Assembly (NCBI RefSeq): GCF_025725685.1
Contig: NZ_CP107008.1
Span: 868,001 to 932,000 of the forward strand
DNA from: Halomonas sp. M4R1S46
Lineage (GTDB): Bacteria; Pseudomonadota; Gammaproteobacteria; Pseudomonadales; Halomonadaceae
Length of the DNA stretch: 64,000 nucleotides
Direction: 5' to 3'
The translations under genes were made by a program, and so were the position numbers. The notes below the pieces were generated by a model. It had not been told where the DNA came from. It did not search any database and saw only the letters and a list, made by a program, of their open reading frames with translations. Below are positions 1-8,783 of this stretch, in pieces. How positions within the stretch are numbered: position 1 is the stretch's first letter; every line of letters begins with the position of its first letter.

Positions 1-400
1 CTACCTGCCCGGCGGGGCCTCCGGCGGCATCCTGCCGGCCTCCAAGGCGGATATCCCGCTGGACTTCGACACCCTCCAGGAGCATGGCTGCTTCATCGGC
101 TCGGCGGCCATCATCGTGCTCTCCGACCAGGACGACCTGCGCGCCGCCGCCACCAACCTGCTGGCCTTCTTCGCCGACGAGTCCTGCGGCCAGTGCACGC
201 CCTGCCGGGTGGGCACCGAGAAGATGCTGACCCTGCTCGAGCGTGACACCTGGCAGGCCGCGGACCTTGAGCGGCTCTCCCGGGTGATGGTGGACGCCTC
301 CATCTGCGGCCTCGGCCAGGCCGCGCCCAACCCGGTGCTGGGACTGCTCCGGGACTTCCGCGACGAACTCGCCGCGCAGAACGTGATCGTGAAAGGGTAG
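1..400 (+). CDS. fdsB: NAD-dependent formate dehydrogenase, FdsB-like (beta) subunit, C-terminal part
   Basis: The gene enters from the left edge and stops at 398-400; the first complete codon is at position 2, leaving about 132 codons. The fragment carries the C-terminal NuoF/FdsB signature: a cysteine cluster SCGQCTPCRVG followed about 40 residues later by ICGLGQAAPNP, which together bind a 4Fe-4S cluster. In soluble NAD-linked formate dehydrogenases this subunit also holds FMN and NAD and passes electrons from the molybdenum subunit to NAD+. The next gene, the molybdenum subunit, starts 11 bases after the stop, so the two are cotranscribed. A NuoF subunit of complex I is the only other reading of the fragment, and the neighbour rules it out. 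Confidence 0.93.
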   Translation, partial: YLPGGASGGILPASKADIPLDFDTLQEHGCFIGSAAIIVLSDQDDLRAAATNLLAFFADESCGQCTPCRVGTEKMLTLLERDTWQAADLERLSRVMVDASICGLGQAAPNPVLGLLRDFRDELAAQNVIVKG

Positions 401-411
401 GGAGACATACC

Positions 412-3243
412 ATGACGACCGAGACCTTTACCCTGACCCTGGACGGCGTGGACGTCAGCGCCCAGCCCGGGGAGACCCTCTGGCAGGTGGCCAAGCGGGC
501 CGGGGAGACCATCCCGCACCTGTGCTTCAAGGACGCCTACGGCTACCGGGCCGACGGCAACTGCCGGGCCTGCATGGTGGAGATCGAGGGCGAGCGCGCC
601 CTGGCCGCCAGCTGCCTGCGCGAGGCGCGCCCCGGCATGGTGGTCAAGAGCGCCTCCTCGGAGCGGGCCCGCACCTCCCGGGAGGGCGTGCTGGAGCTGC
701 TGGTCGCCGACCAGCCGGACCGCGAGGACGGCCCCGACCGCTCGAGCCATTTCTGGGACATGGCCGACCAGCTGGCCATCGACGCCGACGCCGTCCGCCA
801 GTGGCTGCCGTCGCGCGACGAGCGGGCGACGCCCACCGTCCATCATGTCCCCGAACGGGACGCCTCGCCGGTGCATGATCGCTCCCACTCGGCGATGGCC
901 GTCAACCTCGACGCCTGCATCGAGTGCAACCTCTGCGTGAGGGCCTGCCGCGAGGTGCAGGTCAATGACGTCATCGGCCTCGCCAACCGCGGCAGTGCCG
1001 CCAAGATCGTCTTCGACTTCGACGATCCCATGGGCGACAGCACCTGCGTGGCCTGTGGCGAGTGCGTCCAGGCCTGTCCCACCGGCGCCCTGATGCCGGC
1101 CACCCTGGTCGACGAGGCGGGGCGCGGCGATTCGCTGGCCGCCGATCGCCAGGTCGACTCGGTGTGCCCCTACTGCGGCGTGGGCTGTCAGCTCACCTAT
1201 CACGTCAAGGACGACGAGATCCTGCACGTCTCCGGTCGTGACGGGCCCTCCAACCACAACCGCCTGTGCGTCAAGGGTCGCTTCGGCTTCGACTATCCGA
1301 AGCATCCCTCGCGGCTCACCACCCCGCTGATCCGCAAGCCCGGGGTGCCCAAGGGGATCGATCCGTCCTTCGATCCGGCCGACCCGACCACCCATTTCCG
1401 CGAGGCGAGCTGGGACGAGGCCCTGGACCTGGCGGCCAAGGGGCTGACCGACCTCAAGGCGGCCCACGGCCCCGACGCCCTCGCCGGCTTCGGCAGCGCC
1501 AAGTGCTCCAACGAGGAGGCCTGGCTGTTCCAGAAGCTGGTGCGCACCGGCTTCGGTTCCAACCATGTCGACCACTGCACCCGGCTGTGCCACGCCAGCT
1601 CGGTGGCGGCGCTGATGGAGTGCATCGGCTCCGGGGCGGTCACGGCCTCCTTCATGCAGGCCAGCCAGGCCGACGTGGTGATCCTCACCGGCTGCAACCC
1701 GGCGGTGAACCATCCGGTGGCGGCGACCTTCTTCAAGCAGGCCGCCAAGCGGGGCACCAGGTTCCTCATCCTCGATCCCAAGGGCCAGGCCATGAGCGCC
1801 TATGCCCACAAGACCCTGCGCTTCACCCCTGGGGCGGACGTGTCGCTGTTCAACGCCATGCTCAACGTCATCGTCTCCGAGGACCTGGTCGACCACGACT
1901 ACATCGCCGAGCATACCGAGGGCTTCGCCGCCCTGGCCGAGCACGTCCGCGACATGACGCCGGAGGCCATGGCGCCGAGCTGTGGCGTGTCCCCCGAGGA
2001 GATCCGCCAGGTGGCACGGGAGTACGCCAACGCCGAGCGCGCCATGATCTTCTGGGGCATGGGCATCTCCCAGCACGTTCACGGCACCGACAACGCCCGT
2101 TGCCTGATCTCCCTGGCCCTGGCCTGCGGCCATACCGGCCGGCCCGGCACCGGGCTTCACCCGCTGCGTGGCCAGAACAACGTCCAAGGCGCCTCGGATG
2201 CGGGCCTGATCCCCATGGTCCTGCCGGACTACCAGCCGGTGGGCGACGCCCAGGTGCGCGCCGCCTTCGAGGAGCTGTGGGCCACCCCGTTGGAGGAGCG
2301 GCCGGGCCTCACCGTGGTGGAGATCATGGACGCCATCCATGCCGGCACCATCAAGGGCATGTACATCCAGGGCGAGAACCCGGCCATGTCCGACCCGGAC
2401 CTGGAGCACGCCCGCCAGGCGCTCGGCGAGCTCGAGCACCTGGTGGTGCAGGACCTCTTCGTCACCGAGACCGCCCAGTTCGCCGACGTCATCCTGCCCG
2501 CCTCGGCCTGGCCGGAGAAGGATGGCACCGTGACCAACACCAATCGCCAGGTGCAGCTGGGCCGCCAGGCCATGCCGCTGCCCGGCGAGGCCAGGCCCGA
2601 CTGGTGGATCATCCAGGAGATCGCCCGGCGCTTCGGCCTGGCCTGGGACTACGGGCATCCCCGGGAGGTCTTCGCCGAGATGACGCGCGGCATGCCGTCC
2701 CTCGACCACATCACCTGGGAGCGCCTGGAGCGCGAAGAGTCGGTGATGTATCCCTGTCCGTCGGACGATTCGCCGGGCGAGGACGTGGTGTTCGGTGAGG
2801 CCTTCCCCACCGCCTCCGGCAAGGCGAAGTTCACGCCGACCCTGCCGCTGCCGCCGGACGAGCCCGTCGACGGTGACTACCCCACCGTGTTGACTACCGG
2901 TCGCCAGCTCGAGCACTGGCATACCGGGTCCATGACGCGTCGTGCCCGGGTCCTCGATGACCTGGAGCCGGAGGCCGTGGCCAGCCTGGCCCCGGGCGAG
3001 TTGCGTCGTCTCCGCCTCGCTCCCGGCGAGCCGGTGACCATCATCACCCGACGTGGCGAGATCACGCTCAGGACCCGAGTCGATCCGGAGATGGCCGAGG
3101 GCATGGTGTTCGTGCCCTTCTGCTATGCCGAGGCGGCGGCCAATGTGCTGACCAACCCGGCGCTGGACCCCGACGGCAAGATTCCCGAGTTCAAGTATGC
3201 CGCCTGCCGGCTGGCGCCGGCGGCCGTCGAGGCGCTGTCCTGA
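412..3243 (+). CDS. fdsA: NAD-dependent formate dehydrogenase, molybdenum catalytic subunit (FdsA type)
   Basis: 943-residue molybdopterin enzyme that oxidises formate to CO2. Domain order from the N terminus: a plant-type 2Fe-2S domain (Cys38, 51, 54, 68); two 4Fe-4S motifs (CIECNLCVRAC at 169-179 and CVACGECVQAC at 212-222); a further 4Fe-4S motif CPYCGVGC at 252 with Cys286; then the molybdopterin domains. The probable metal-ligand cysteine is in RLCHASS at about residue 393, so this is a Cys rather than a selenocysteine enzyme. Start ATG follows a GGGAG ribosome site. Lying behind fdsB, it forms a cytosolic NAD-reducing complex. Here its substrate is probably formate made by purU and by demethylation of betaine. 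Confidence 0.95.
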   Translation: MTTETFTLTLDGVDVSAQPGETLWQVAKRAGETIPHLCFKDAYGYRADGNCRACMVEIEGERALAASCLREARPGMVVKSASSERARTSREGVLELLVADQPDREDGPDRSSHFWDMADQLAIDADAVRQWLPSRDERATPTVHHVPERDASPVHDRSHSAMAVNLDACIECNLCVRACREVQVNDVIGLANRGSAAKIVFDFDDPMGDSTCVACGECVQACPTGALMPATLVDEAGRGDSLAADRQVDSVCPYCGVGCQLTYHVKDDEILHVSGRDGPSNHNRLCVKGRFGFDYPKHPSRLTTPLIRKPGVPKGIDPSFDPADPTTHFREASWDEALDLAAKGLTDLKAAHGPDALAGFGSAKCSNEEAWLFQKLVRTGFGSNHVDHCTRLCHASSVAALMECIGSGAVTASFMQASQADVVILTGCNPAVNHPVAATFFKQAAKRGTRFLILDPKGQAMSAYAHKTLRFTPGADVSLFNAMLNVIVSEDLVDHDYIAEHTEGFAALAEHVRDMTPEAMAPSCGVSPEEIRQVAREYANAERAMIFWGMGISQHVHGTDNARCLISLALACGHTGRPGTGLHPLRGQNNVQGASDAGLIPMVLPDYQPVGDAQVRAAFEELWATPLEERPGLTVVEIMDAIHAGTIKGMYIQGENPAMSDPDLEHARQALGELEHLVVQDLFVTETAQFADVILPASAWPEKDGTVTNTNRQVQLGRQAMPLPGEARPDWWIIQEIARRFGLAWDYGHPREVFAEMTRGMPSLDHITWERLEREESVMYPCPSDDSPGEDVVFGEAFPTASGKAKFTPTLPLPPDEPVDGDYPTVLTTGRQLEHWHTGSMTRRARVLDDLEPEAVASLAPGELRRLRLAPGEPVTIITRRGEITLRTRVDPEMAEGMVFVPFCYAEAAANVLTNPALDPDGKIPEFKYAACRLAPAAVEALS

Positions 3244-3272
3244 ACGCGGCGCGGACAATGGAGGAAACCACC

Positions 3273-3512
3273 ATGATGATCGTCGACCTCATCGATGGGG
3301 ATGACTTCCGCGACCGGCTGGTCGCCCTGGGCATCCGCATTCCGGAGGGCGCCTGCCCCGAGACCTGTGCGCGCATGGCGTTGCTCAAGCACATGGAGGT
3401 CGGGGTGCCGGGCCTGCAGGACCTGGTGCGCGAGCTGATGGTTCACACCGATGTCATGCTGCCGTCGGTGCGCGCGGCGATCGAGCGTTTCCTGCTGCCC
3501 GGCCTGCGCTGA
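3273..3512 (+). CDS. Small protein of unknown function in the FdsD position
   Basis: 79 residues if translation starts at ATG 3273, which has GGAGG about eight bases upstream; an in-frame ATG at 3258 overlaps that ribosome site and is less likely. It follows fdsA by about 30 bases and ends before a bidirectional terminator, so it is the last gene of the formate dehydrogenase operon. This slot is normally taken by the delta subunit FdsD, but the sequence (CPETCARMALLKHMEVG near the middle, hydrophobic helical C terminus) does not resemble the FdsD proteins I know. It has two close cysteines and no membrane segment or signal peptide. Function unknown; a divergent FdsD or an assembly factor are the natural guesses. 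Confidence 0.7.
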   Translation: MMIVDLIDGDDFRDRLVALGIRIPEGACPETCARMALLKHMEVGVPGLQDLVRELMVHTDVMLPSVRAAIERFLLPGLR

Positions 3513-3590
3513 TCTCGCGCCCCGCCGCCGCCGCGGCGGGGCGTCTGGGGGCGGCGTCTTGCCATGGGGCGTCGCGGCGGTACCGACACG

Positions 3591-3619
3591 AAAAAGGCCC
3601 CGCCGATGGCGGGGCCTTT
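3591..3619. terminator. Bidirectional terminator between the fds operon and gbcA
   Basis: A perfect 9-bp stem (GGCCCCGCC at 3596-3604, loop GAT, GGCGGGGCC at 3608-3616) is flanked by AAAAA on the left and TTT on the right. It can therefore stop transcription from both convergent operons. Confidence 0.85.
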
Positions 3620-3643
3620 GCGTGGGAGGACGGCGACTCGGCT

Positions 3644-4924
3644 CTAGGCCAGTTGGAGGTCCGGCGCGCTGTGGCCCAGGTTCTCCAGCATGCGCTCGCT
3701 GTACCAGTCGATGAAGTCGATGACCCCGAACTCGTAGGTCTCGGAGTAGGGGCCCGGCTGGTAGGCCTTGGAGTTGATGCCGCGCTGATTCTCCTCGGCC
3801 AGGCGCCGGTCCTGGTCGTTGGTGGCGTCCCACACCTTGCGCATCTGCTCGGGGACGTAGTCGACCCCTTCCACGGCGTCCTTGTGCACCAGCCACTTGG
3901 TGGTCACCACGGTCTGCTGCGGGCCGAGCGGCATGACCCGGAACACGATGGCGTGGTCGCCCATGAAGTGGTTCCAGGAGTTGGGCAGGTGCAGGATGCG
4001 CAGCGACCCCAGGTCGGCGCTCTGCAGGTTGCCCATCAGCTTCTGGCAGGCTCGCTTGCCGTCCATGGTCATCGACTCCGCGCCGTCCAGCAGCGGGGTG
4101 CGGGTCAGGCGGTTACGACGGTCGAGGCGCGTGAGCTTGTAGGGCACGCACTGGGCTTCCCAGTCGGCCTGCTTGCGCGCGACCAGTTCCTTGTAGGCCG
4201 GGGTGGCGCGGGGGTCGTCGGTGTCGTCGAACTCCTGCAGGGAGTTGAGCAGTTCCGGATGAGCGCCGTTGCAGTGGTAGCACTCGCGGTTGTTCTCCAG
4301 CACCAGCTTCCAGTTGCACTGCTCGACGATGCTGGACTCCACGGCGACCTTGAGGTTATCCATGTCGTAGGGCGACAGGTAGTGATCCAGTGTCTCGAGG
4401 AAGCCGTCGATTTCCGGGGCCTCGTCGGCCAGGCTGACGAAGATGAAGCCGCCGCCGGTGCGCACGTGGACCGGCTTGAGGCCGTGGGACGCGAGGTCGA
4501 AGTCCTTGCCCATCTCGGTGCCGGCGAACAGCAGGCGGCCGTCCAGTTCGTAGGTCCACTGGTGGTAGGGGCAGACCAGCTTAGCCACCTTGCCCTTGTC
4601 GGTGACGCACAGGCGCGAGCCGCGGTGACGGCAGACATTGTGGAAGGCATGCACTTCACCGTCGTTGCCGCGCACGACCACCACCGGGTTGTCGCCGACC
4701 TCGAGGGTGATGAAGTTGCCCTTGGCGGGAATCTCGGAAGTCATGCCGACGAATAGCCACTCCTTCTCGAAGATCTCCTGCATGTCGAGGGCGAACAGCC
4801 GCTCGTCGTTGTAGAAGGGCTGGGGCAGCGAGTAGTTCTGCCGGCGGTTGGCCAGCATCTCGGCGGTGGCCTCGCGTGCCGGAGCCAGGGGGTCATCCAG
4901 GCGGGCAGGTGACAGTGAATCCAT
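3644..4924 (-). CDS. gbcA: Glycine betaine monooxygenase, Rieske oxygenase subunit
   Basis: Converts glycine betaine to dimethylglycine with loss of formaldehyde. About 426 residues from ATG 4924, which has AGGAAG nine bases upstream; an ATG at 4942 would add six residues but lacks a good ribosome site. The Rieske 2Fe-2S motif (CRH at about 98-100 and CPYHQW at about 118-123) and the mononuclear iron motif (ECYHCNGAH near 214-222) are intact. It is transcribed divergently from the reductase gbcB, and the genes for sarcosine oxidase and SHMT lie just beyond, which fixes the assignment to the betaine rather than an aromatic ring substrate. Confidence 0.93.
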   Translation of the reverse strand: MDSLSPARLDDPLAPAREATAEMLANRRQNYSLPQPFYNDERLFALDMQEIFEKEWLFVGMTSEIPAKGNFITLEVGDNPVVVVRGNDGEVHAFHNVCRHRGSRLCVTDKGKVAKLVCPYHQWTYELDGRLLFAGTEMGKDFDLASHGLKPVHVRTGGGFIFVSLADEAPEIDGFLETLDHYLSPYDMDNLKVAVESSIVEQCNWKLVLENNRECYHCNGAHPELLNSLQEFDDTDDPRATPAYKELVARKQADWEAQCVPYKLTRLDRRNRLTRTPLLDGAESMTMDGKRACQKLMGNLQSADLGSLRILHLPNSWNHFMGDHAIVFRVMPLGPQQTVVTTKWLVHKDAVEGVDYVPEQMRKVWDATNDQDRRLAEENQRGINSKAYQPGPYSETYEFGVIDFIDWYSERMLENLGHSAPDLQLA

Positions 4925-5253
4925 GGTGGGACGCTTCCTCATTACTGGGCTGTTGCGGCAGCCTCGGGATAGTTGACAGGCAAGCCAAGGTCTAGCGGGC
5001 CACGCCCCGGTGGGCCCCGCGGCGGTGAGGTGAGTTTGAAACAGCGGTCAGAAGAGAAGTTGTCTGTTGGCGACGTAGCGTGATGCGTCAGCGACCCCAT
5101 CCACAACGAAAAGTGGGGGGGGTGGACGCGATGGGCATGCCTATGTCGCAGACAGACAAGTGGCATTCGGCGGGGGTGCGCAGAATTCGCTCAACGGCAG
5201 GCGGAGTCATCGCGGTCGGAGACCTTCATGCAGCACCCCAGGCGACACTAATC
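4925..5253. promoter_or_regulatory. Divergent gbcA/gbcB control region with repeated GTCGC half-sites
   Basis: About 330 bases separate the two start codons and contain no convincing gene. On the minus strand GTCGC-cored half-sites at 5070-5076 and 5091-5097 are 21 bases apart, upstream of gbcA. On the plus strand ATGTCGCA at 5143-5150 heads an 18-base stretch (5143-5160) that matches the complement of 5059-5076 at 14 of 18 positions, so it forms an inverted repeat. The same TGTCGC core is repeated before glyA. I infer a binding region for the GbdR-like regulator encoded at 7743-8783; no -10/-35 pair is clear. Confidence 0.5.
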
Positions 5254-6360
5254 ATGACAATGAGCTTCTTGAACCCCGTCACTACCCAGACCTGGACCAA
5301 CGGTCGTCACCTGGTGCGTTGCGTCAAGGTGATCCAGGAGACCTGGGATACCCGTACCTTCTGCTTCATGGCCGAGCAGCCGGTCATGTTCTTCTTCAAG
5401 CCGGGTCAGTTCGTGACCCTGGAGCTGGAGATCGATGGCGAGCAGATCATGCGATCCTACACCATCTCCAGCTCGCCGTCGGTGCCCTACAGCTTCTCGA
5501 TCACCGTCAAGCGCATGCCGGGGGGCAAGGTCTCCAACTGGCTGCACGACAACCTCAAGGTCAACGACGAGCTGGCGGTGCACGGCCCGGTGGGCAACTT
5601 CAACGTCATGGACTATCCCGCCGAGAAGCTACTGCTGCTCTCCGGCGGCGTCGGCATCACGCCGCTGATGTCGATGATGCGCTGGCTGTTCGATACCAAT
5701 GCCGCCGTGGACGTGGAGTTCATCCACAGCGCCCGTACGCCGAAGGACGTGATCTACCATCGCGAGCTGGAGCACATCTTCTCGCGGATTCCCGAGTTCA
5801 AGCTGCATATCGTCTGCGAGCACAGCGACGCGCTGGGGGAGGCCTGGTCGGGGTTCCGAGGCTACCTGACCCAGCCGATGCTGGAGCTGATGGCGCCGGA
5901 CTTCATGGATCGCGAGATCTTCTGCTGTGGCCCGACGCCCTACATGAAGGCGGTGAAGCAGCTACTCGAGCAGAACAGCTTCGACATGAGCCGCTACCAC
6001 GAGGAGTCCTTCGGTGCCACGCCGCTGGACGTCCAGGAGGAGGTGCTCGAGCACGCCGAGCAGGCCGAGGCCGCGGCCGAGGAGCTCGACGCCGCCGACC
6101 TGATCAGCGTCGAGTTCAGCACGACCGGCAAGAGCGTGCGCATCCAGCCCGACGAGACGGTGCACACCGCCGCTGCCAAGCTGGGGCTGCACATTCCCAA
6201 GGCCTGCGGCATGGGCATCTGCGGCACCTGCCGGGTGCAACTGACCTCCGGCGAGGTGGAGATGGACCACAACGGTGGCATCACCGACGAGGACGTCGCC
6301 GAGGGCTACATCCTCTCCTGCTGCAGCAAGCCCAAGGGTGACTTGGTGGTGGATTACTGA
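5254..6360 (+). CDS. gbcB: Glycine betaine monooxygenase, ferredoxin reductase subunit
   Basis: About 368 residues, the size expected for GbcB. It has an N-terminal FAD-binding and NAD-binding ferredoxin-reductase module (RSYTISSSP flavin motif, LLSGGVGITPLMSM nucleotide motif, CCGPTPYM) and a C-terminal plant-type 2Fe-2S domain (CGMGICGTCRV and a final Cys in LSCCSK). It passes electrons from NADH to the Rieske centre of GbcA. ATGs at 5254 and 5260 are both possible; the open frame extends upstream to 5080, but that part lies in the control region and does not look coding. Confidence 0.92.
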   Translation: MTMSFLNPVTTQTWTNGRHLVRCVKVIQETWDTRTFCFMAEQPVMFFFKPGQFVTLELEIDGEQIMRSYTISSSPSVPYSFSITVKRMPGGKVSNWLHDNLKVNDELAVHGPVGNFNVMDYPAEKLLLLSGGVGITPLMSMMRWLFDTNAAVDVEFIHSARTPKDVIYHRELEHIFSRIPEFKLHIVCEHSDALGEAWSGFRGYLTQPMLELMAPDFMDREIFCCGPTPYMKAVKQLLEQNSFDMSRYHEESFGATPLDVQEEVLEHAEQAEAAAEELDAADLISVEFSTTGKSVRIQPDETVHTAAAKLGLHIPKACGMGICGTCRVQLTSGEVEMDHNGGITDEDVAEGYILSCCSKPKGDLVVDY

Positions 6361-6373
6361 TCGCGCTTCTCGA

Positions 6374-6400
6374 CGAGCCCGCCGCTAGTCGGCGGGCTCG
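6374..6400. terminator. Stem-loop between convergent gbcB and the sugar dehydrogenase gene
   Basis: An 11-bp perfect inverted repeat (CGAGCCCGCCG, loop CTAGT, CGGCGGGCTCG) lies 13 bases after the gbcB stop. Its loop contains the stop codon of the minus-strand gene. There is no long T tract, so termination is likely but not certain. Confidence 0.6.
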
Positions 6401-7566
6401 AGTCGGAAGAGCCCGCCGTCGGGCCGGTCGTTAAGCAGGTAGACGTATCCGTCCGGGCCCTGGCGCACGTCGCGGATGCGCCCGATCTGGCCGTCGAGCA
6501 GCACCTCGGCCCGGCGCACCGTATCGCCGTCCACGCTCAAGCGGACGAGCCGCTGGCTGCGCAGGCCGCCGGCCAGCAGGTCGCCCCGCCAGCGGGGAAA
6601 GTGCCGACTGCCGACATGGGCCAGTCCCGATGGCGCATAACGCCCCTCGAACACGAACAGGGGATCGCGCATGCCCGGCGCGCTGTCGCGGCCGATCGGC
6701 TGGTTGGTGGCGTAGTCCCTGCCGAGGGTCACCTCCGGCCAGCCATAGTTGACCCCCGCCTCGATGCGGTTGATCTCGTCGCCGGTGCGTGGCCCATGCT
6801 CGCTGGCCCAGACGGTGCCGTCGGTCGCCACGCTCAGGCCCTGGATATTGCGGTTGCCCAGGGTGTAGACCGCATCGGCCATCTGCGGGTCGTCGACGAA
6901 GGGGTTGTCGGCGGGGATGCCGCCGGTCTCGGTCAGGCGAATCACGCTGCCGGCATGGTCGCCACCGTCCTGGGCCCGACGCCCTTCGCCACGATCACCG
7001 ATGGTCAGCAACAGGGTACCGTCCTGCCGCCAGACGAGGCGCCCGCCGTAATGATGGGTGGGGGGCGAGAAGTGCGCCTGGGCGAAGATCTCCTCGACCT
7101 CGGTGAGCCGGGTGCCGGACAGCCGCGCCCGGCTCACCGCCGTGCCCGTGCCGCCGCGGCCGGGCCGCGCGTAGCTGACGTAGAGCCAGTCATGCTCGCC
7201 ATCGCCGTATTCGGGGTGCAGCGCCAGGTCGAGCAGCCCGCCCTGGCTCCGGGCTGCCACCCGGGGCACGCCGTCGATGCGGCGGGTATGGCCCTGGCCA
7301 TCGATCAACGCCAGCCGGCCGGGTCGCTCGCTGACCAGGAAGCGGCCGTCGGGCAGGAAGGCGACCGACCAGGGGTGCTCGAGGCCCTCGGCCAGGCGCA
7401 CCAGGCGGACGTCATGGGCCGCGCCGTCGATCCGCTCGGCGATCACCGTGGCGGCCGGGGCATGGCCGCCGGCGACCAGCAGCAGGGCGGCGAGCCACCA
7501 GGCGCCGCGATGACGAGGGGGCACGAGGGTGTCGGGGCGTGGGCGAAGCGGGGCGGCGGGCATCAT
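6385..7566 (-). CDS. PQQ-dependent sugar dehydrogenase family protein (glucose/sorbosone dehydrogenase fold)
   Basis: About 393 residues from ATG 7566 (or the adjacent ATG 7563), which has GGGAG seven bases upstream; the longer frame from 7608 has no such site. After an arginine-rich start there is one hydrophobic segment (AWWLAALLLVAGG) ending in a likely signal cleavage site, so the protein should be periplasmic. The body shows the soluble glucose dehydrogenase/YliI beta-propeller motifs: EGLEHPWSVAFLPDG, THHYGGRLVW, GDRGEG, LGNRNIQGL, EHGPRTGDEIN and GVNYGWP. In this family a bound PQQ oxidises aldose sugars; the substrate here is unknown and the gene has no functional link to its neighbours. 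Confidence 0.85.
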   Translation of the reverse strand: MMPAAPLRPRPDTLVPPRHRGAWWLAALLLVAGGHAPAATVIAERIDGAAHDVRLVRLAEGLEHPWSVAFLPDGRFLVSERPGRLALIDGQGHTRRIDGVPRVAARSQGGLLDLALHPEYGDGEHDWLYVSYARPGRGGTGTAVSRARLSGTRLTEVEEIFAQAHFSPPTHHYGGRLVWRQDGTLLLTIGDRGEGRRAQDGGDHAGSVIRLTETGGIPADNPFVDDPQMADAVYTLGNRNIQGLSVATDGTVWASEHGPRTGDEINRIEAGVNYGWPEVTLGRDYATNQPIGRDSAPGMRDPLFVFEGRYAPSGLAHVGSRHFPRWRGDLLAGGLRSQRLVRLSVDGDTVRRAEVLLDGQIGRIRDVRQGPDGYVYLLNDRPDGGLFRLEPAD

Positions 7567-7742
7567 GAGGCGTCTCCCTGTCGCGGCTTGGTCACCGGTC
7601 TCGTTCACTCTAGCAGTCCGGGCGCGACGTGGACGGGGAGCCGGGTGTCGATCCCGTCGCCGCCCGGGGCTTTGCTTTCCGGCCCGGGCTGCCGGACACT
7701 GGTCCCCTACGTCACCGAGCGGGAGTGAAGAGCACCGATCCC

Positions 7743-8783
7743 ATGAGTCATCCCCACGAGGGCGAGCCGTTGTCCATCGGCTTCGTCCTGTTGCGTCGGT
7801 TCACCATGCTGCCCTTCGCGGCCTTCGTCGACTGCTTGCGCCTGGCGGCGGACGAGGGCGATCGCAGCCGCCAGCTGCGCTGCCACTGGGTGTTCATGAC
7901 CAGCGCCGGCCAGGACGCCATCTCCAGCTGCGGGGCGGCCGTCACCCCCTGCACGGCCTTCCGCGAGCCGGCGGACTTCGACTACATCGTGGTCATCGGC
8001 GGGGTCCAGGACGAGCATGACGCCGTCGACGAGACGGCGATCGCCTACCTGCGCCGGACGGCCGACGCGGGTGTTCCGCTGGTGGGGGTCTGCACCGGTG
8101 TCTTCGCGCTGATCCAGGCCGGGTTGATGAACGGCCGGCGCTGCTGCGTCAGCTGGTACCACCATGGCGACCTCACCCGCCGCTTTCCCGAGATCGAGCC
8201 GGTGGCCGACCGCCTGTTCATCGATGACGGCCACCTGCTGACCTGCGCGGGGGGCATCGCCTCCGCCGACCTGGCCGCGCACCTGGTGGAGCGCCACCTG
8301 GGTAAGGCCTGGGCCATGAAGAGCCTGCATATCATGCTCATCGACGAGGCCCGTCGCGGCGAGCATCCCCAGCCCCAGCCGGTGGTCTTCGACAAGGTCG
8401 AGGACCGGCTGGTGCGTCGCGCCATCGCCATCCTCGAGCAGCATCTCGGCGAGCCGCTCGGCGTGGATGCCCTCGCCGACCGACTCGGCACCTCGCGGCG
8501 CAACCTGGAACGGCGCTTCCGCGAGGCGCTGGGGGTCGGGCCCCGCAAGTTCGCCCGCGACCTGCGCCTGCGCTATGGCCTGTGGCTGCTGCACTACACC
8601 GCCAAGAGCGTCACCGAGATCGGCGAGCGCTGCGGGTTCGCCGATACCGCGCACTTCTCGCGGCACTTCCGTGACGCCTTCGGTGCCACCCCCTCGGCGG
8701 TGCGCAAGTCGGCGGGGGAGGGCGATGGCGCCGCGGTGGATCCCTTCTTCCTGCATATCGAGGCCCGGCCGGCGAGCGGCTAG
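7743..8783 (+). CDS. gbdR: GlxA-family AraC-type transcriptional regulator, probable GbdR (betaine/dimethylglycine-responsive activator)
   Basis: 346 residues from ATG 7743. The N-terminal half is a DJ-1/PfpI-like amidotransferase-fold domain (VVIGGVQDEHD, GVCTGVFALIQAGLMNGRR) used as a sensor in GlxA regulators. The C-terminal third is an AraC-type double helix-turn-helix (LADRLGTSRRNLERRFREA and GFADTAHFSRHFRDAFG). It sits between the gbcAB and glyA-sox operons, as expected for GbdR, the activator that responds to betaine and dimethylglycine in pseudomonads. The related carnitine regulator CdhR and the sarcosine regulator SouR share this architecture, so the exact paralogue is inferred from position. 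Confidence 0.8.
   Translation: MSHPHEGEPLSIGFVLLRRFTMLPFAAFVDCLRLAADEGDRSRQLRCHWVFMTSAGQDAISSCGAAVTPCTAFREPADFDYIVVIGGVQDEHDAVDETAIAYLRRTADAGVPLVGVCTGVFALIQAGLMNGRRCCVSWYHHGDLTRRFPEIEPVADRLFIDDGHLLTCAGGIASADLAAHLVERHLGKAWAMKSLHIMLIDEARRGEHPQPQPVVFDKVEDRLVRRAIAILEQHLGEPLGVDALADRLGTSRRNLERRFREALGVGPRKFARDLRLRYGLWLLHYTAKSVTEIGERCGFADTAHFSRHFRDAFGATPSAVRKSAGEGDGAAVDPFFLHIEARPASG

Noticed and set aside
1..3258. Very long open frame on the minus strand opposite the formate dehydrogenase genes
   Set aside because: It is antisense to fdsA, rich in Gly, His, Arg and Val as expected from the complement of GC-rich codons, and has no domain. Similar long frames opposite slt (36552-38600 +), the antiporter (30474-32228 +), pepN (28438-32172 -) and sox genes were dropped for the same reason.
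5080..5253. N-terminal extension of GbcB
   Set aside because: The frame is open but lies in the divergent promoter region, has no ribosome site, and would make GbcB about 58 residues longer than its family.
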